Positions 1 to 5,414 of a stretch of 7,551 nt of DNA are shown here, piece after piece. Within the stretch, counting starts at the first letter, position 1. Each line of letters starts with the position of its first letter. The translations under genes and the position numbers were made by a program. Origin of the DNA: Geoglobus sp. (lineage in GTDB: Archaea; Halobacteriota; Archaeoglobi; Archaeoglobales; Archaeoglobaceae); assembly GCA_027019885.1 (NCBI GenBank), contig JALUWC010000467.1, forward strand, positions 1-7,551, given 5' to 3'. Below the pieces are notes generated by a model that worked only from the letters and a program-made list of their open reading frames with translations, did no database searches and was not told the DNA's origin.

Positions 1-423
1 TTCAGGTTTGGGTTTAGGTATGGGAGGTTTAGCCTTTTCAGGGGATGGTTTTAGAGATGGCTGTTTTTTCTTTAAAATGGTGACGCGGATATATGACAGG
101 GAATTATCAGGGAGTCGAATGATATAAACACCTGCGGGAGGGGACTCTCCAGGCCTGGAGAAGGACTTATAGAGAGTGGCTTTATTTGAGGAGATAAGTT
201 CATCTATATAACTTTTGACGTTTTGAGCACCACGTAAGATCTTTCTCCGGGTTTTATGAGTAATCAGGTAGAGGGTAGAATCGTCTTCTGTTTTAATTAC
301 AGGAGGCTTTGCTGATTTTTCAGGAGTGACGGGTTTTCTAACTGGGATTGGGTCGATTTTGACTGTGGATGGAGTAACTTTTTGTTTTTCAGGAGATTTT
401 ACTTCAGTAGAATCCTTAGCAAG
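1..423 (-). CDS. Start-less open frame, probable -1 frameshift extension of the upstream anchored protein; partial, runs off the left edge
   Basis: An open frame of 141 codons runs from the slippery site at 429-423 to the window edge without a stop. The frame is open back to a stop at 510-508, and I find no ATG, GTG or TTG in it and no SD. It looks like real protein. A Pro/Lys-rich stretch (KSPEKQKVTPSTVKIDPIP) leads into a strand-helix-strand segment around TLYLITHKTRRK, VKSYIDELISSN and ATLYKSF. A second extended part (GVYIIRLPDNSLSYIRVTI) and another Pro/Lys linker follow at the edge. The linker-domain-linker plan matches the two genes before it. It is in the -1 frame of the 399-1112 gene, so a fused product of at least 371 residues is inferred. 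Alternatives are a homopolymer error in the T6 run, a decayed gene, or a non-standard start such as CTG. The domain function is not recognised. Confidence 0.6.
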
Positions 424-429
424 AAAAAA
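394..429 (-). promoter_or_regulatory. Candidate programmed -1 ribosomal frameshift signal (heptamer, spacer, hairpin)
   Basis: Read on the minus strand in the frame of the 399-1112 gene, bases 429-423 are T-TTT-TTC, which fits the X-XXY-YYZ slippery rule. A 7-base spacer (422-416) follows. A hairpin comes next: arm GGATTCTAC (415-407), loop TGAA (406-403), arm GTAAAATCT (402-394). Eight of nine positions pair, including one G-T wobble; the exception is a C-A mismatch. The zero-frame stop TAA (401-399) sits in the 3' arm. After slippage the reading is TTT TTT CTT GCT, entering the start-less open frame. The stem is AT-rich, so its strength is uncertain. The six-T run is also a place where a sequencing length error could occur. 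Confidence 0.6.
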
Positions 430-1112
430 GCACCACCTGCCGCGGCTGCAGCTTTGATTAGATTTGATTTGGTTATGGATGATGGAAATGTATCTGTTTT
501 TCTGGTTTTATCAGGTTTAGCAGGAGTGTCTTTCTCAGGTGCTGGTTTGGGAGTGGTGTCTGCAGGAGTTTCAGGTTTGTCTGCTGGTTTAGGAGCTGGT
601 TTTGGAGTGGGTGCTGGTCGGGGAGAAGGCTCTGGAGTTTTCTTTTTACTTACTGCATCTCTTTTCAGCTGTTCGAATTTTTCTATATCACCTTTTTTTA
701 ATGCGTTATATATGTCTTTTCTCATTTGTGGGTCTTCAAGAGTTTCTGGACGACTGATGTTTTCTCCAAATTTATGAGTCATGTATTTATATTCTGGTGT
801 TTCCATTAGCTTTTTGATCTGTTTTTTCCGTTCTTCCTGGAATTTTTTATGTAGATTTAAATCAGCGGGAACATTTTCATGGAGATCTGGTTTAAAGCGG
901 TGTGCGGCAATGACGCGTCCGGGACGCTTGTCAGAAGTGAGAAGGCCGAATATCGCCCAGGTTTTACTTCCACCTTTTCTTACACCGAGATACATTGCTA
1001 TTGGATATGTAGGAAGGTATCTACTCAGATTAAATTCAGCCCATCTACTGGGCTTACCGTCTTCAATTATTTCCTGGAGGGTATATATTTCTCCTTGTTT
1101 ATATTTCACCAT
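399..1112 (-). CDS. C-terminally anchored protein with Pro/Lys-rich linker (hypothetical virion or envelope-associated protein)
   Basis: The protein has 237 residues. Residues 1-80 form an N-terminal domain rich in aromatic and basic residues (RYLPTYPIAMYLGVRKGG, then TWAIFGLLTSDKRPG). Residues 85-155 are charged and helical. Residues 158-208 are a linker rich in Pro, Lys, Thr and Ala. Residues 215-237 are a hydrophobic tail starting KSNLIKA and ending LLRILLK, a likely membrane anchor. The ATG at 1112 is chosen because GAGGTGA lies 5 bases before it. An in-frame GTG at 1121 lies inside that SD and is rejected. The stop of the previous gene is part of the same SD, so the two are probably co-translated. 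Near its 3' end the gene carries a slippery site that could redirect ribosomes into the 1-423 frame. No family is recognised. Confidence 0.85.
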   Translation of the reverse strand: MVKYKQGEIYTLQEIIEDGKPSRWAEFNLSRYLPTYPIAMYLGVRKGGSKTWAIFGLLTSDKRPGRVIAAHRFKPDLHENVPADLNLHKKFQEERKKQIKKLMETPEYKYMTHKFGENISRPETLEDPQMRKDIYNALKKGDIEKFEQLKRDAVSKKKTPEPSPRPAPTPKPAPKPADKPETPADTTPKPAPEKDTPAKPDKTRKTDTFPSSITKSNLIKAAAAAGGAFFLLRILLK

Positions 1113-1117
1113 ATTTA

Positions 1118-1909
1118 TCACCTCAGTAATTTAAACAGGAGAGCTCCTCCGCCCAGTATGGCGAGGGCTTTGATGAGATTGGATTTTTTATCAGGTTCGG
1201 AGCTTATTCCAATTTCTCTTGGTTCAGTCAGTTTTTCTGGTTTCTCACCTTTTGGTGACGGTTTCGGAATTTTGACTGGCATAGGAGCTGGTGTTGGAGT
1301 AGGAGTTGGAGTAGGTTTTACTTTTTCTTTTGTGATTTTAATGCCGATATTATCATATTTTCTTCTGAAGCTCTTTTTGAACTTTTCAATTTCTTCTTCA
1401 GTGAGGGGTTCTTCCCTTATTTTCAGGGGAGAGAGAGTTGCCTTAACTGTTGATTTTGAAACGGTAATTATGCCGAATCGTCTGCCATAACATTTATATT
1501 TACCTACAACATCATTTTTGCTTCCGGAGACTTTATAGCATCGTCTCACACGATATTTCTTCCTAAGGTCGGCCAGAATTTTACGGACTTCATCGGGTGT
1601 GGAGGCTTTATGAGTTTCACCCCATCCACGTATGATGTATACAGTGTCGAGATTGACCGTTGCCACAGGTTCTCCTCTTTCAGGAGGGGTTCCGACAACA
1701 GCTTTTCCCGGTTCCTCAATCATCTTAATTATGGCTGTTTTATTGGCCTGTGGGAAGAAGTATTCACCATAACTGAGGAGTCCTCCCTTGCCATATTTCA
1801 TGTTTCTGGCTTTAAACATTCCGTATTTTGCGATGAGCTTATTTAACTCTATTTGAGGATTGGAGGTTTCAATTTCGATATTATCTATTGTGATTGACCA
1901 TTTAACCAT
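1118..1909 (-). CDS. C-terminally anchored protein with Thr-Pro repeat linker, similar in plan to the next gene
   Basis: The protein has 263 residues. An N-terminal strand region (MVKWSITIDNIEIET) is followed by a mixed domain to about residue 195. That domain includes TVYIIRGWGETHKA, a helix DEVRKILADLRKKY and RVRRCYKVSG. A linker with Thr-Pro repeats (200-210) and Pro/Lys-rich sequence runs to about 240. The tail (242-263) begins KSNLIKALAILGGG and ends in Arg, fitting a single membrane anchor. The KSNLIKA tail is nearly the same as in the next gene, so the two are probably paralogous at least at the C-terminus. The ATG at 1909 has GAGGTGAA six bases before it. The last codon and stop (AGG TGA) form the next gene's SD. 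Cys124 and Cys140 are the only cysteines. Function is unknown; surface display on a viral or host membrane is an inference. Confidence 0.85.
   Translation of the reverse strand: MVKWSITIDNIEIETSNPQIELNKLIAKYGMFKARNMKYGKGGLLSYGEYFFPQANKTAIIKMIEEPGKAVVGTPPERGEPVATVNLDTVYIIRGWGETHKASTPDEVRKILADLRKKYRVRRCYKVSGSKNDVVGKYKCYGRRFGIITVSKSTVKATLSPLKIREEPLTEEEIEKFKKSFRRKYDNIGIKITKEKVKPTPTPTPTPAPMPVKIPKPSPKGEKPEKLTEPREIGISSEPDKKSNLIKALAILGGGALLFKLLR
1293..1316. repeat. 12-bp tandem repeat, two copies
   Basis: Two copies of gttggagtagg(a/t) lie end to end. On the minus strand they encode the Thr-Pro repeats of the linker in the anchored protein. This looks like simple-sequence expansion in a flexible linker, not a regulatory element. 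Confidence 0.75.
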
Positions 1910-1944
1910 AGATATTCACCTCTATGTGGGTTGAAGAGGAGTTC

Positions 1945-1976
1945 ATGGTAGATCTATGGTAGTGGAGAAATAAATA
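1945..1976 (-). promoter_or_regulatory. Possible promoter for the anchored-protein genes, with an 11-bp-spaced direct repeat
   Basis: The 70-base gap between two genes holds TATTTATTT at 1976-1968 on the minus strand, a possible archaeal TATA box. Transcription would be expected near 1946. On the plus strand atggtag occurs twice, at 1945-1951 and 1956-1962, with an 11-base period (about one helical turn) at that expected start. This could be an operator for a dimeric regulator, but a short repeat can arise by chance. Confidence 0.4.
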
Positions 1977-1979
1977 GGT

Positions 1980-2312
1980 TTATACTTTTAAAATGGTGGT
2001 GTTTTTGATTTGCTGTTTGAGCTGGATATATTGCTGTCTGAGAGTAGCCAGGTTTGTTGTATCACCTGTAATCAGTGCTTCAAGAATTTGTTCTCTTAAT
2101 TGGTTAAGCTGTAATTTTGTTTGTTCTTCTGGGGAGATATCAGGTTCTACCTGAATGGCGTCGAGTTCGGTTTTACTGGCAACTTCCACAATATCGTAGT
2201 TAGTGGTGTCAAATTCATGCTCTCCTGGAGGTAGTTCGAATTTACCTCTAATCTTCCCCGTCGATTTTTCCACAATATAACCGGTTCCCGTTGTAAGATT
2301 TATTTTTGTCAT
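1980..2312 (-). CDS. Small coiled-coil protein coupled to the fibre gene (possible fibre-associated or chaperone protein)
   Basis: The protein has 110 residues starting MTKINLTTGTG. The N-terminal half is beta-like (GYIVEKSTGKIRGKFELPPG, then FDTTNYDIVEVA). From about residue 60 it is a Gln/Leu-rich helical pair (LQLNQLREQILEALITGD and TLRQQYIQLKQQIK), probably a short coiled coil. The ATG at 2312 follows GGGAGGTGA by seven bases and overlaps the stop of the fibre gene (TAATG), so translation is probably coupled. A small gene right after a fibre gene often encodes an assembly helper or accessory tip protein in viruses; that role is inferred from position only. An upstream in-frame ATG at 2333 would cost the SD and is rejected. 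Confidence 0.8.
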   Translation of the reverse strand: MTKINLTTGTGYIVEKSTGKIRGKFELPPGEHEFDTTNYDIVEVASKTELDAIQVEPDISPEEQTKLQLNQLREQILEALITGDTTNLATLRQQYIQLKQQIKNTTILKV

Positions 2313-3175
2313 TATATTGTCACCTCCCACCAACTATCTATCCTGGTATTAGTGTTTATTTCTACTTTATAATAATAATTAGGGGGGACAATGAAGGAAA
2401 TTGGCATGAGATCGTGATTGCCCGATCCTTCTCTTGATTTCACCTGATAAATGAGAGTGTTAGATGCAGCTCCTGTTAAACCGTAAGCGTAGGCATAGGT
2501 TCCTATATATAAGTCAATAGTAACAATAACTAAGAGATGCTTACCAGTAGTATTTTGATATACAGTATTCTCTGATCTGAATGCAGTAACATCCTGTAGG
2601 TTACTTGTTTTCACAGCATCAGGTAAGTTAGCTACTGGTACCTGAGCGTTGGCGTCTAAAGGTGCATAACCATTTGCCACTCCTTTGTTAGCAGCCTGTT
2701 CCAGATCACTGCCCTGTAATCCATCAACAGTGTCAGCATCAATTCCAAGTGCATCATGTGTAGCTTTATTATGATCTGTTAGATCGGCTACAGGATGAGT
2801 GTGTGCATCAGGAGGAAAGCTGGATGGCTTGCCATCTATGTTAGCCCAGTCCACTACTCCCAGTTTAACCCACTGGGTTCCATCGTCATAATATATTATA
2901 TGTGTGTCTGTTTCAAAGAATAATCTCCCGACTGTTCCTGCAGGTGGTTTATTTGTTGAAGTATCCCTTATGATTTTAGTGATATTGACTATATCAGGAA
3001 GATCACTCAACCCATGGGTATGAACAGTATTAGCGAAGTCAGATGCGTGAGCTCCATCGACAGTATCTGCATTTCCTGCTGATATTGCTGTATCGGCCTG
3101 TTCAACCACACCATCATCGTCACTGTCATAGACTGCTTTACGCATATCACCTTTTGGAGGATATGTGACTGACAT
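2312..3175 (-). CDS. Tail-fibre-like adhesin with calcium loop and HxH motifs
   Basis: The protein has 287 residues and is probably a trimeric receptor-binding fibre or spike. Residues 17-28 form an EF-hand or dockerin-like loop (D17, D19, D21, G22, D28), common near the N-terminus of phage fibres. Two repeats of the type ADTVDG-x3-SD lie at 36-46 and 147-157. HTH triplets at 52-54 and 125-127 resemble the HxH metal-binding motifs of short tail fibres. GRLFFETDTHIIYYDDGTQW (83-102) and GYAPLDANAQVPVANLP (169-185) are typical fibre segments. Residues 210-287 are beta-rich with many Tyr and look like the binding tip. There is no SD at the ATG, but a TATA box lies 28 bases upstream, so the mRNA is probably leaderless. 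Its end encodes the SD for the next gene. A conserved N-terminal half with a divergent tip is expected for a host-range gene. Confidence 0.9.
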   Translation of the reverse strand: MSVTYPPKGDMRKAVYDSDDDGVVEQADTAISAGNADTVDGAHASDFANTVHTHGLSDLPDIVNITKIIRDTSTNKPPAGTVGRLFFETDTHIIYYDDGTQWVKLGVVDWANIDGKPSSFPPDAHTHPVADLTDHNKATHDALGIDADTVDGLQGSDLEQAANKGVANGYAPLDANAQVPVANLPDAVKTSNLQDVTAFRSENTVYQNTTGKHLLVIVTIDLYIGTYAYAYGLTGAASNTLIYQVKSREGSGNHDLMPISFIVPPNYYYKVEINTNTRIDSWWEVTI

Positions 3176-3199
3176 ATGATGTATTATAGATTGAGGGAG

Positions 3200-3206
3200 T
3201 TAAATA
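3200..3206 (-). promoter_or_regulatory. TATA box for the fibre gene, leaderless layout
   Basis: TATTTAA on the minus strand is centred 28 bases before the ATG at 3175. The sequence between (CTCCCTCAATC and onward) contains no SD. In archaea the TATA box lies about 25-27 bases before the transcript start, so the mRNA should begin at or next to the ATG. Confidence 0.6.
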
Positions 3207-3207
3207 C

Positions 3208-3444
3208 TTATCTATTCAGAAGCCGAGTTTGAGGCAGTAATCGTTGAATACGTGTGAGATGATACCCAGCCAGAAGGATAGCCAGGCCAAGTGCCGGCGT
3301 ATGGAGGGGTCGTCCGCCAGCTTCCATCCATCCGAACTGCATCGGTATGTGATCAATGTCAATAGCAACACCGCCAATGCCGCCCATGATAAGCCAAAGA
3401 AGAAGTGCTTTAATTCTATGATTATTATATAATCCCAGCTCCAT
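3208..3444 (-). CDS. Small YdjM-like membrane protein, zero-frame product (family motifs split over two frames)
   Basis: The zero-frame product has 78 residues. Residues 12-29 are hydrophobic, followed by DIDHIP (29-34), GRPLHTPALG (44-53) and a second hydrophobic stretch. DIDH followed by a downstream HTP is the pattern of YdjM-type membrane-bound metal-dependent hydrolases (PF04307). That family then has a short helix with SHxxxD. Here the SHVFND piece is not in this frame but in the +1 frame at 3216-3263. Instead this frame ends in a basic tail (TRIQRLLPQTRLLNR). The ATG at 3444 has GGAGGTGA ten bases before it. A rival GTG at 3458 in the other frame lies inside that SD, so the other frame has no sound start. 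The gene may be broken, mis-sequenced or recoded. Confidence 0.6.
   Translation of the reverse strand: MELGLYNNHRIKALLLWLIMGGIGGVAIDIDHIPMQFGWMEAGGRPLHTPALGLAILLAGYHLTRIQRLLPQTRLLNR
3216..3263 (-). pseudogene. Out-of-frame C-terminus of the YdjM-like protein (+1 frame)
   Basis: Codons from 3263 to the stop at 3216 read IISHVFNDYCLKLGF. Joined after HTPALGLAILLAG of the preceding frame they give a 75-residue protein with D29, D31, H32, H48, H64 and D68 in the order expected for the family. The join needs one base skipped at GGG-T (3267-3264), or one extra base in the assembly. I annotate it as the displaced end of that gene, not as a gene of its own. Confidence 0.5.
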
Positions 3445-3487
3445 TTTATCTTAATCACCTCCTTTAGTTCTGAAATATAATAGGAAT

Positions 3488-4789
3488 CTAAAGGTATTTA
3501 ATCCTTTCGGGGGATTTTACTCTTGCACTTGCTTTTACTGCAGGTTTTGCTCCGTAGATAGTACCATGGTTTCCGTAGCCGGACTTATCCAGCCAGAGGT
3601 TGTTTTGACGATCTATGGAGGATGGATCAAGCCAGAGGACGAGACCATCTCTCACAGGATCATGTGGATTGAGATAGTTGTGGAGGATTTCTGAATCGGT
3701 TAGTGCTCTGTTGTAGATAAGGATTTGGTTGATTAGACCATTGAATCTAAATCGATTATTGAAGGCCTGACCTATAAAAAGATTGGTGCCACCACTTATA
3801 TCTACGGCGGATACTGGGGTTGAGTTTTCGAGAATTCCATCCAAATAGATATATGTTCTGTCAGCTTTTCTCATTCCAGTAAGCATATGAGGGAGATTAT
3901 CATTAATATTTTTAGTAGTAGTAGCTATTCCAGTATCTGCTCCATTTGTGTTCCATAATTGAAACCTTCCTTTGCCATAATATTGAGTCAACATAAATCC
4001 TCTCGTAGTGTCAGTGTTATATTTATAGACGATTCTTCCACCAAGGTTATTTTGAGCCGTTTTAATCCATACAAATACTGTGAAATCGTTAGTACCGAAA
4101 TTGATGGATGGAGAGTCAGGTATTTCCACATAATCATCCACTCCATCAAATCTCAATCCCCTGTAGGCTGGTTCGGGAGTCCATTTGGCATTGTAGATTG
4201 TGCCATGATTGCCATATCCAGATCTGTCGAAGGCGGTAGAACCCATCTTTTCGTTGAATGGAAGCCATAAGACCAGTCCATTTCTGACTGGATTATCAGG
4301 ATTCTGGTAGTTCCACTGGATTTCTGAATCGGTTAGTGCTCTGTTGTAGATGTATGCGTGTTTAATATATCCGTTAAAGTAATTAGTGTTTTCCCTTTTT
4401 CCAAATCCAGTGAATGGTGTGTTACTCCAGTCAATTGTTATGCTACCAATAGTAGTATTTATTGTAGGTTTATCATTGAAATATAGTTTCTGTTCATTAT
4501 TATCATATACCCCTGTTATTAAAATCCATTCATCTTTTTGTGGTATAGTTGTACTTAATGAATATCTATATGTAGAGCTATATATATCATAATATAATTT
4601 ATTATTGACAGAATAATAGGATAAAGCAATGCCTCGTCCAGAACCAGAAGATAATCCTCTACCCCCAAATATACCACCAGAATTATTGAAAGGAGATTTT
4701 ACTAAAATAGACACTGTGTGAGATCCAGTTTGTCTCACATTACTGGGAACTTCAACATAAGCATTGTAGCCATTGAAATAAAGAGACAT
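3488..4789 (-). CDS. LamG/concanavalin A-like surface protein, two modules plus a truncated third
   Basis: The protein has 433 residues. Residues 1-160 and about 205-375 are two LamG (concanavalin A-like lectin/glucanase fold) modules. Each has the start signature (SLYFNGYNAYVEVP and GLRFDGVDDYVEIP) and ends with NRALTDSEI, a short aromatic stretch and a NP-x2-PVR linker. A connector GLVLWL...DxSGYGNHGTIY occurs at 171-199 and again at 382-412. After the second copy the protein stops instead of entering a third module. Such proteins bind sugars or proteins, so a virion surface or host-recognition role is likely. No signal peptide is seen, which suits virion assembly in the cytoplasm. The ATG at 4789 has a TATA box 26-27 bases upstream and only a weak GAGG, so it may be leaderless. 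Confidence 0.88.
   Translation of the reverse strand: MSLYFNGYNAYVEVPSNVRQTGSHTVSILVKSPFNNSGGIFGGRGLSSGSGRGIALSYYSVNNKLYYDIYSSTYRYSLSTTIPQKDEWILITGVYDNNEQKLYFNDKPTINTTIGSITIDWSNTPFTGFGKRENTNYFNGYIKHAYIYNRALTDSEIQWNYQNPDNPVRNGLVLWLPFNEKMGSTAFDRSGYGNHGTIYNAKWTPEPAYRGLRFDGVDDYVEIPDSPSINFGTNDFTVFVWIKTAQNNLGGRIVYKYNTDTTRGFMLTQYYGKGRFQLWNTNGADTGIATTTKNINDNLPHMLTGMRKADRTYIYLDGILENSTPVSAVDISGGTNLFIGQAFNNRFRFNGLINQILIYNRALTDSEILHNYLNPHDPVRDGLVLWLDPSSIDRQNNLWLDKSGYGNHGTIYGAKPAVKASARVKSPERIKYL
3494..3508 (-). promoter_or_regulatory. Probable promoter (BRE plus TATA) before the YdjM-like gene
   Basis: On the minus strand GAAAGG (3508-3503) is followed by ATTAAATAC (3502-3494), resembling a BRE and TATA box. 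It overlaps the end of the LamG gene. A start near 3472 would leave a leader of about 28 bases carrying the strong GGAGGTGA SD at 3462-3455. Confidence 0.5.
3685..3718. repeat. 34-bp perfect direct repeat, copy 1
   Basis: These 34 bases are identical to 4318-4351. On the minus strand they encode IYNRALTDSEI at the end of the second LamG module. Perfect identity over a stretch where flanking module sequence has diverged points to recent duplication or gene conversion. Confidence 0.85.
4318..4351. repeat. 34-bp perfect direct repeat, copy 2
   Basis: Identical to 3685-3718, at the matching place in the first LamG module, 633 bases away. Recombination between the copies would delete or add one whole LamG module in frame, because 633 is divisible by three. 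Confidence 0.85.
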
Positions 4790-4806
4790 AGGGGATCCCT
4801 CTTAAA

Positions 4807-5265
4807 TCAGGCTTTAAACTGGCCTGTCACGCTGAACGTGAAGCTTGGGGTAGAACCACTTATCTCCCACCTGACTCTCAGATACCTGAAAGCAAGTGTA
4901 GTTATAGTAAGCCAGTCTGTGGTAACTGTAGTTATCTTTCCACCGAGAGATGAATCACTATCATAGAGGGTTCTGTATTTACCTGTAATCTCATCCTTAC
5001 CCTCCACTATAACTCTAAGACCTTCTCCAGCATTGAATGTTCCTGAAACTGCGGTGACATCAATGCATATCTCTGCCATGACGAACCTTTCCACATCAAC
5101 ATCACTACCGTTTCCACTGGCTGTCTGAGCTGCAGAGGCCTGAAGAGTTACAGCCTCCCCCCAGTGATCCTGAATATCAACAGGTACTTTGACCTGAGCA
5201 TCAACTATGTTGGTTTTTCCAGTAGAGTTTTCAATGGCTTTTTTTATTGTCCCATATTCCACCAT
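4807..5265 (-). CDS. Probable virion structural protein, beta-sandwich-like
   Basis: The protein has 152 residues. A short N-terminal helix (YGTIKKAIENS) precedes alternating beta strands: VAEICIDVTA-like strands around 65-80, LRVIVEGKDEITGKYRTLYD at about 88-107, then TDWLTITTLAFRYLRVRWEI and TPSFTFSVTG. The last part, a YLRVRW strand followed by a Ser/Thr-rich strand, resembles small decoration or neck proteins annotated as structural in many viruses. The match is by general look, so the exact role is open. The ATG at 5265 is preceded by GAGGTGA; an in-frame GTG at 5274 lies inside that SD and is rejected. The zinc-ribbon gene's stop is part of this SD, and the LamG gene begins 17 bases after this gene ends, suggesting one transcript. 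Confidence 0.78.
   Translation of the reverse strand: MVEYGTIKKAIENSTGKTNIVDAQVKVPVDIQDHWGEAVTLQASAAQTASGNGSDVDVERFVMAEICIDVTAVSGTFNAGEGLRVIVEGKDEITGKYRTLYDSDSSLGGKITTVTTDWLTITTLAFRYLRVRWEISGSTPSFTFSVTGQFKA
4813..4818 (-). promoter_or_regulatory. Possible TATA box for the LamG gene
   Basis: TTTAAA on the minus strand is centred 26-27 bases before the ATG at 4789, the same spacing as for the fibre gene and the 5414-5956 gene. It lies in the last codons of the previous gene. The LamG gene could equally be read through from the upstream unit. Confidence 0.45.
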
Positions 5266-5270
5266 CAGGA

Positions 5271-5414
5271 TCACCTCGTATTATCCACTATCCACTTTCT
5301 ACAGTCGCTGCAGGTAATATTGCTGTAGCCTACAACTGGCGTGGTGATTATCTCTACATTTTTGCCATTTATGATAATCTTACTTCCACATCTCCCACAC
5401 TGTCTTTCAACCAT
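5271..5414 (-). CDS. Hidden 47-residue zinc-ribbon protein
   Basis: The 47-residue protein starts MVERQCGRCGSK and has a second pair of cysteines in ITCSDCRKW. The CxxC...CxxC pattern with about 25 residues between pairs (Cys6, Cys9, Cys35, Cys38) fits a single treble-clef or zinc-ribbon finger. GGGAGGTG precedes the ATG, lying inside the end of the previous gene. The stop and start overlap (TGATG), and its own AGG TGA end serves as the SD of the next gene. These junctions on both sides argue that it is translated. Free-standing zinc ribbons of this size are common in archaeal viruses and often bind nucleic acid or protein. Here it sits among structural-looking genes, so a structural zinc-stabilised part is possible. 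Confidence 0.85.
   Translation of the reverse strand: MVERQCGRCGSKIIINGKNVEIITTPVVGYSNITCSDCRKWIVDNTR

Noticed and set aside
382..777. Plus-strand open frame with Gly/Val-rich product
   Set aside because: It is the antisense reading of the Pro/Lys linker in the 399-1112 gene; the composition is explained by the repeat on the other strand.
1110..1121. Earlier in-frame GTG starts here and at 5274 and 6342
   Set aside because: In each case the GTG is part of the SD, and an ATG with correct spacing follows nine bases later.
1270..1320. Short tandem repeats as a CRISPR or origin iteron
   Set aside because: They are 6-12 bp units with no spacers and encode the Thr-Pro linker.
879..1490. A 203-codon open frame on the plus strand
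   Set aside because: It lies opposite two well-supported minus-strand genes with SDs, and its product is a low-complexity Gly/Val/Phe mirror of the Pro-rich linker. No SD or promoter supports it.
3216..3458. An 80-residue reading starting at GTG 3458 as an independent gene
   Set aside because: The GTG is inside the SD GGAGGTGA that serves the ATG at 3444, and only its last 15 residues carry a family motif that completes the other frame.
3459..3487. Transcription terminator between the LamG and YdjM-like genes
   Set aside because: No oligo-T run or stable hairpin is visible on the minus strand in this gap.
3685..4351. 34-bp repeats as attachment sites or mobile element ends
   Set aside because: Both copies code for the same LamG motif in the same frame; nothing like a recombinase or terminal inverted repeat is present.
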